From Cognatilysobacter lacus (lineage in GTDB: Bacteria; Pseudomonadota; Gammaproteobacteria; Xanthomonadales; Xanthomonadaceae): a stretch of DNA of 40,000 nucleotides. This document shows positions 36,746 through 40,000 of this stretch, piece by piece. Position 1 is the first letter of the stretch. Each line of letters starts with the position of its first letter. The stretch covers positions 1 to 40,000 of the forward strand of contig NZ_VTRV01000006.1 in assembly GCF_008274655.1 (NCBI RefSeq). The letters run 5' to 3'. The notes beneath the pieces are model-generated. The model saw only the letters and a program-made list of their open reading frames with translations, was not told the origin of the DNA and made no database searches. A program made the translations under genes and the position numbers.

Positions 36746-38461
36746 ATGCGACAAGCGCTCACCGGGCAGGGCGGGTCGCGCGGCACGGTGCTCGGCCGTG
36801 CGCGCGTGCGCCTTCCGCATGCGCTGCAGATCGCCGAGCAGCACATCGCCGCGGAGGACGTGTCGTCCGAACTCGCGCGGCTGCACGTCGCGATCGACGT
36901 CGTGCGGGCGGAAATGCACGAGTTGCGCGCGCGCCTGCACGGCGCGCTGGCGCAGGAGGTCGGTGAGTTCCTCGATCTGCACGCGCTGATGCTCGACGAC
37001 CCCGAGTTGCTGCATGGCCTGGATGAACTCGTGCGCGTGCGCCGTTTCACCGCCGACTACGCCTTGCGCGTGCAGCGCGACCGGCTCGCGGGCGTGTTCG
37101 AGGCGATGGATGACCCGTATTTCAAGAGCCGAGTCGAGGACATCGACCAGGTCATCGGCCGCATCCACGCCGCCCTGCACCGGCGCGACTGCGAACTGCG
37201 CGGCTTCGCGGGCGAAATCCTGGTCGCCGAAAGCGTCGCGCCCGCCGAGATGGCGCAACTGCAGGCACAGGGCGTGATCGGTCTCGTTACCACGGGCGGC
37301 AGTCCGCTTGGACATACCGCGATCCTCGCGCGCAGCCTGCACATGCCGCTGGTGGTCGACTGCGAAGCCGCGCTCGACCGCATCAACGACGGCGACGCGC
37401 TGATCGTCGACGGCGGCACCGGGCGCATCGTGGTCGAACCCGGCCCGCAGGATCTCCGCGATTACCAGGCGCGCGAGCGCGGCCATCTGCGCGAGAAGCG
37501 CCAACTTGCGCGCCTTCGCCGCGAGCCCACGTGCACGCTCGACGGCGTCGACATCCGGCTGTTCGCCAACGCCGAGTCGCGCGAGGACGTGGCCGAAGCC
37601 CATTCGCTGGGCGCCGCCGGGATCGGCCTGTACCGCACCGAATTCCTGTTTCTGCAGCGCCATGAACTGCCCGACGAGGACGAGCAGTTCCGCGCCTACC
37701 GCGACGCAGTGATGGGCATGAGCGGGCAACCGGTGACGATCCGCACGCTGGACGTGGGCGCCGACAAGACGGACCGCACCGGCCTGACCTTGCGCGACGA
37801 ACCGAACCCCGCGCTCGGCCTGCGCGGAGTGCGCCTTTCGCTCGCGCGCCGCGCGCTGTTCGAAACGCAGCTGCGCGCCGTGCTGCGTGCATCGGCTTAC
37901 GGACGCGTGCGGCTGCTGGTGCCGATGGTGACCGGCGCCGAGGAAGTGCGCGAGGTGCGACGCGAACTCGCGCGGGTCGCCGCCGCGTTGCGCGCCGAGG
38001 GCCAGCCGATAGGTGAGGTCCCGCTGGGCGTGATGATCGAAGTGCCGGCCGCCGCGCTTGCGCTGCCGTCCTTCATCCGCGAGGTCGACTTCCTGTCGGT
38101 CGGCACCAACGACCTCGTGCAGTACCTGCTCGCCGTCGACCGCAACCACGAAGGCCTGGGCCGCCTGTACACGCCGCTGCATCCGGCCGTGATCCGCGTG
38201 CTGCGCGATACGTTCATGCTGGCGCAGCGCCATGCGCGGCCGATCGCGGTCTGCGGCGAGATGGCCGCCGCGCCGGAGTACGCGCCCTTGCTGCTCGCGC
38301 TTGGACTCACCGACTTCAGCCTGCACCCCGGCACGATGCTCGAGGTTCGACGCCGCATCCGCGATTGCGACTTCGCCGCGCTGCAGGCGCGCCGCCCGGC
38401 GCTGCTTCGCGCGCGCGACCGCGACTCCATCGAGCGCTGGCTGTCGGAAGCCGCCGGCTGA
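36746..38461 (+). CDS. ptsI: PTS enzyme I (phosphoenolpyruvate-protein phosphotransferase)
   Basis: This 571-residue protein is a standard-length enzyme I without an N-terminal GAF domain, so it is not PtsP. The phosphohistidine H190 lies in GGSPLGHTAILARS (H189 in E. coli), and C503 in AVCGEMAA (C502 in E. coli). The PEP-binding segment FLSVGTNDLVQYLLAVDR is intact. The residue after GGS differs from the usual R-TSHT motif (PLGHT). It draws phosphate from PEP and passes it to HPr. Confidence 0.96.
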   Translation: MRQALTGQGGSRGTVLGRARVRLPHALQIAEQHIAAEDVSSELARLHVAIDVVRAEMHELRARLHGALAQEVGEFLDLHALMLDDPELLHGLDELVRVRRFTADYALRVQRDRLAGVFEAMDDPYFKSRVEDIDQVIGRIHAALHRRDCELRGFAGEILVAESVAPAEMAQLQAQGVIGLVTTGGSPLGHTAILARSLHMPLVVDCEAALDRINDGDALIVDGGTGRIVVEPGPQDLRDYQARERGHLREKRQLARLRREPTCTLDGVDIRLFANAESREDVAEAHSLGAAGIGLYRTEFLFLQRHELPDEDEQFRAYRDAVMGMSGQPVTIRTLDVGADKTDRTGLTLRDEPNPALGLRGVRLSLARRALFETQLRAVLRASAYGRVRLLVPMVTGAEEVREVRRELARVAAALRAEGQPIGEVPLGVMIEVPAAALALPSFIREVDFLSVGTNDLVQYLLAVDRNHEGLGRLYTPLHPAVIRVLRDTFMLAQRHARPIAVCGEMAAAPEYAPLLLALGLTDFSLHPGTMLEVRRRIRDCDFAALQARRPALLRARDRDSIERWLSEAAG

Positions 38462-38515
38462 TCCGCACGGTCGACGCTCGCGCCGTCGACCCCTCGAAAC
38501 CGCGGTGTGCGTGGC

Positions 38516-38544
38516 TGTGCATCGCGGGGCGCAGCGGCGATAAT
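38516..38544 (+). promoter_or_regulatory. Candidate mgtE promoter
   Basis: GATAAT at 38539-38544 is a good -10; TGTGCA at 38516-38521 is a weak -35 at 17 bp. Transcription would start near 38551, about 93 bases before the mgtE ATG, leaving a leader described separately. Confidence 0.4.
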
Positions 38545-38550
38545 GCCGCC

Positions 38551-38643
38551 ATGAACCTCTGATCCCCGGTCGCATGTGGCGGCGAATTTCGCCGGCGGTG
38601 CGCCCTCGCCCACGGACCTCACGGTCCCCGCCGGAACGCGCGC
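38551..38643 (+). promoter_or_regulatory. Structured mgtE leader with a three-codon ORF
   Basis: At the expected transcript start lies ATG-AAC-CTC-TGA (38551-38562). Then come a palindrome GGCGAA-T-TTCGCC (38581-38593) and a two-part stem: CCGGCGG (38592-38598) with CCGCCGG (38628-38634), directly stacked on GGACC (38614-38618) with GGTCC (38623-38627). The outer arm reaches into the likely ribosome binding site GGAA (38633-38636), 7 bases before the ATG, and competes with the first palindrome for bases 38592-38593. It could be a translational switch, but no known riboswitch class is recognised. Confidence 0.35.
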
Positions 38644-40000
38644 ATGGCCGAATCCGTCCGCCACGAGAAGACCGCGCGGCAGCTCAGGCTGCTGTCGGAC
38701 GCGCTCGACAGCGGGCGGCTGGGTCCGGTCCGCCGCCTCGTCAACACGCTGTCGGCCGCCGAGATCGGCAACCTCCTCGAATCCCTGCCGCCGGCGAAGC
38801 GCACGGTCGTCTGGGGCCTGGTCGATGCCGAGGACGACGGCGAGGTGCTCGTCCACGTCGGCGACGAGGTGCGTGAAGGCCTGCTCGCCGAGATGGATCC
38901 GGACGAGATCGTCGCCGCGGTCGAGGACCTCGACATCGACGACCTCGCCGACCTCGTCGAGGACCTGCCCGATGCCGTCATCGAGCAGGTGCTCCTGTCG
39001 ATGGACCGCGAGAACCGCGAGCGGCTCGAGCAGGTGCTGTCCTATCCGGAGGACACGGCCGGCCGCCTGATGAACCCGGACGTGGTGACCGTGCGCGGCG
39101 ACACCACCATCGAAGTGGTGCTGCGCTACCTGCGCCTGCGTGGCGAACTGCCGGAACATACCGACCATCTCTACGTCGTCAGCCGGCGCCACCAGTACCA
39201 GGGCCGCATCGCGCTGGCCGACCTGCTGACGAAGGAGCCGTCGACGCCGATCAATCGACTCGTCGACGACGAGCAGGACGGCATCTACGTCGGCGAGACC
39301 GCTGCGGAAGTCGCGCGCCAGTTCTCCGACCACGACTGGGTGAGCGCGCCGGTGGTGGACGGCGGCAACATCCTGCTCGGCCGCATCACCATCGACGACG
39401 TCGTCGACATCATCCGCGAGCAGGCCGAGCACCAGGCGCTGTCTGCGGCGGGTCTCGACGAGGACGAGGATCTCTTCAGCCCGGTACCCCGCGCCACGCG
39501 CCGGCGCCTGCTGTGGCTGACGATCAACCTCGCGACCGCGTTTCTTGCGTCATACGTGGTGGGCCAGTTCGAAGGCACGATCCAGCAGATCGTCGCGCTC
39601 GCGGTGCTGATGCCGATCGTCGCGGGCATGGGCGGCAATGCGGGTACGCAGGTGCTGGCGCTGATGGTGCGGGGGCTGGCGCTGGGACAGGTGAGCTTCT
39701 CGAACTATCTCGCGCTGCTCTGGAAAGAGTTCAAGGTCGCTCTGCTGACGGGCCTTGGGCTCGGGCTGATCCTGGCGATCGTGGTGCAACTGCGCTTCGG
39801 CAGTTGGGGGCTGACCGCGGTGATTGCGGCCGCGCTGCTTATCAACCAGCTGGCGGCAGCGATCGCCGGCGTACTGATTCCGCTGAGCCTGCGCCGCCTC
39901 GGCTTCGACCCGGCGCTGGCCAGCAGCATTTTCCTGACCACCGTCACCGACGTGATGGGCTTCTTTGCGTTCCTGGGACTGGCGACGCTTTTCCTGCTCA
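38644..40000 (+). CDS. mgtE: Magnesium transporter MgtE (3' end outside the window)
   Basis: From ATG 38644, 452 codons are open to the right edge with no stop, so the gene is cut by the window. The parts are in MgtE order: an N-terminal superhelical domain (about 1-130, acidic run DLDIDDLADLVEDLPD), a pair of CBS domains (about 135-255), the linker helix, and membrane segments from about residue 287 (RRLLWLTINLATAFLASYVV), including the pore motif VLMPIVAGMGGNAGTQVLAL. The acidic cytosolic domains sense Mg2+ and close the channel. About one or two terminal segments are missing. It follows enzyme I after 182 bp, probably from its own promoter. Confidence 0.95.
   Translation, partial: MAESVRHEKTARQLRLLSDALDSGRLGPVRRLVNTLSAAEIGNLLESLPPAKRTVVWGLVDAEDDGEVLVHVGDEVREGLLAEMDPDEIVAAVEDLDIDDLADLVEDLPDAVIEQVLLSMDRENRERLEQVLSYPEDTAGRLMNPDVVTVRGDTTIEVVLRYLRLRGELPEHTDHLYVVSRRHQYQGRIALADLLTKEPSTPINRLVDDEQDGIYVGETAAEVARQFSDHDWVSAPVVDGGNILLGRITIDDVVDIIREQAEHQALSAAGLDEDEDLFSPVPRATRRRLLWLTINLATAFLASYVVGQFEGTIQQIVALAVLMPIVAGMGGNAGTQVLALMVRGLALGQVSFSNYLALLWKEFKVALLTGLGLGLILAIVVQLRFGSWGLTAVIAAALLINQLAAAIAGVLIPLSLRRLGFDPALASSIFLTTVTDVMGFFAFLGLATLFLL

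Noticed and set aside
35528-38575. Minus-strand frame of 1015 codons over rapZ, EIIA, HPr and enzyme I
   Set aside because: Despite its length, it is antisense to four genes with intact catalytic residues, and it is His/Arg/Gln-rich with no recognisable domain.

Overview
The window is a dense stretch of a GC-rich Gram-negative chromosome. It carries LPS transport and Kdo genes, sigma-54, Hda, RapZ and a proteobacterial HPr kinase. Together with the fused CysNC, the suf operon led by an Rrf2 regulator, and the order lptCAB-rpoN-hpf-hprK-rapZ-EIIA-HPr-EI-mgtE, this points to a gammaproteobacterium of the Xanthomonadales/Lysobacterales (Lysobacter-like). That assignment comes from gene content and recalled synteny, not from a database search. 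I saw no rRNA, tRNA, CRISPR array, insertion sequence or prophage. No gap between genes exceeds about 195 bp.

Layout. 1-3070: the 3' end of a small hypothetical gene, an orphan PIN-domain gene, and (minus strand) a large secreted DUF5916 protein. 3194-3832: a minus-strand SET-domain methyltransferase with a lysine-rich, histone-H1-like tail. 3992-10200: the Fe-S assembly operon (Rrf2 regulator, sufB, sufC, sufD, sufS, a GNAT acetyltransferase, a small Rieske protein). 10388-13585: HutD-like and ComEA-like genes (minus), then an M20 metallopeptidase and a GlsB-type membrane protein (plus). 13665-17627: sulfate activation (cysD-cysNC, minus) divergent from cysteine synthase. 17762-19047: a secreted histidine-rich helical protein coupled to a four-cysteine SufR-like regulator. 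19117-20834: amgK-murU for cell-wall sugar recycling. 20904-23838 (minus): DUF2066 protein, AI-2E/PerM-type permease, hda. 23965-27060 (plus): purM, purN and two tandem DUF3108 genes, closed by a strong terminator. 27127-28652 (minus): murA and ibaG. 28747-32097: kdsD-kdsC-lptC-lptA-lptB. 32170-38461: rpoN, hpf, hprK, rapZ, EIIA-Man, HPr and enzyme I, a PTS with no EIIB or EIIC, so probably regulatory. 38644 to the edge: mgtE, truncated by the window.

The genes form a few working groups: Fe-S assembly plus sulfur assimilation; envelope synthesis (MurA, AmgK/MurU, KdsD/KdsC, LptCAB); and a nitrogen/carbon regulatory PTS linked to sigma-54. Many neighbours overlap by ATGA or TGATG, indicating translational coupling.

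The points most worth a second look are: the SET protein with its H1-like tail; the pair of a His-rich secreted protein and a Cys-rich regulator; a 36-codon ORF sitting where ptsN would be expected; a second bridging mini-ORF before HPr; and a structured leader with a three-codon ORF before mgtE.
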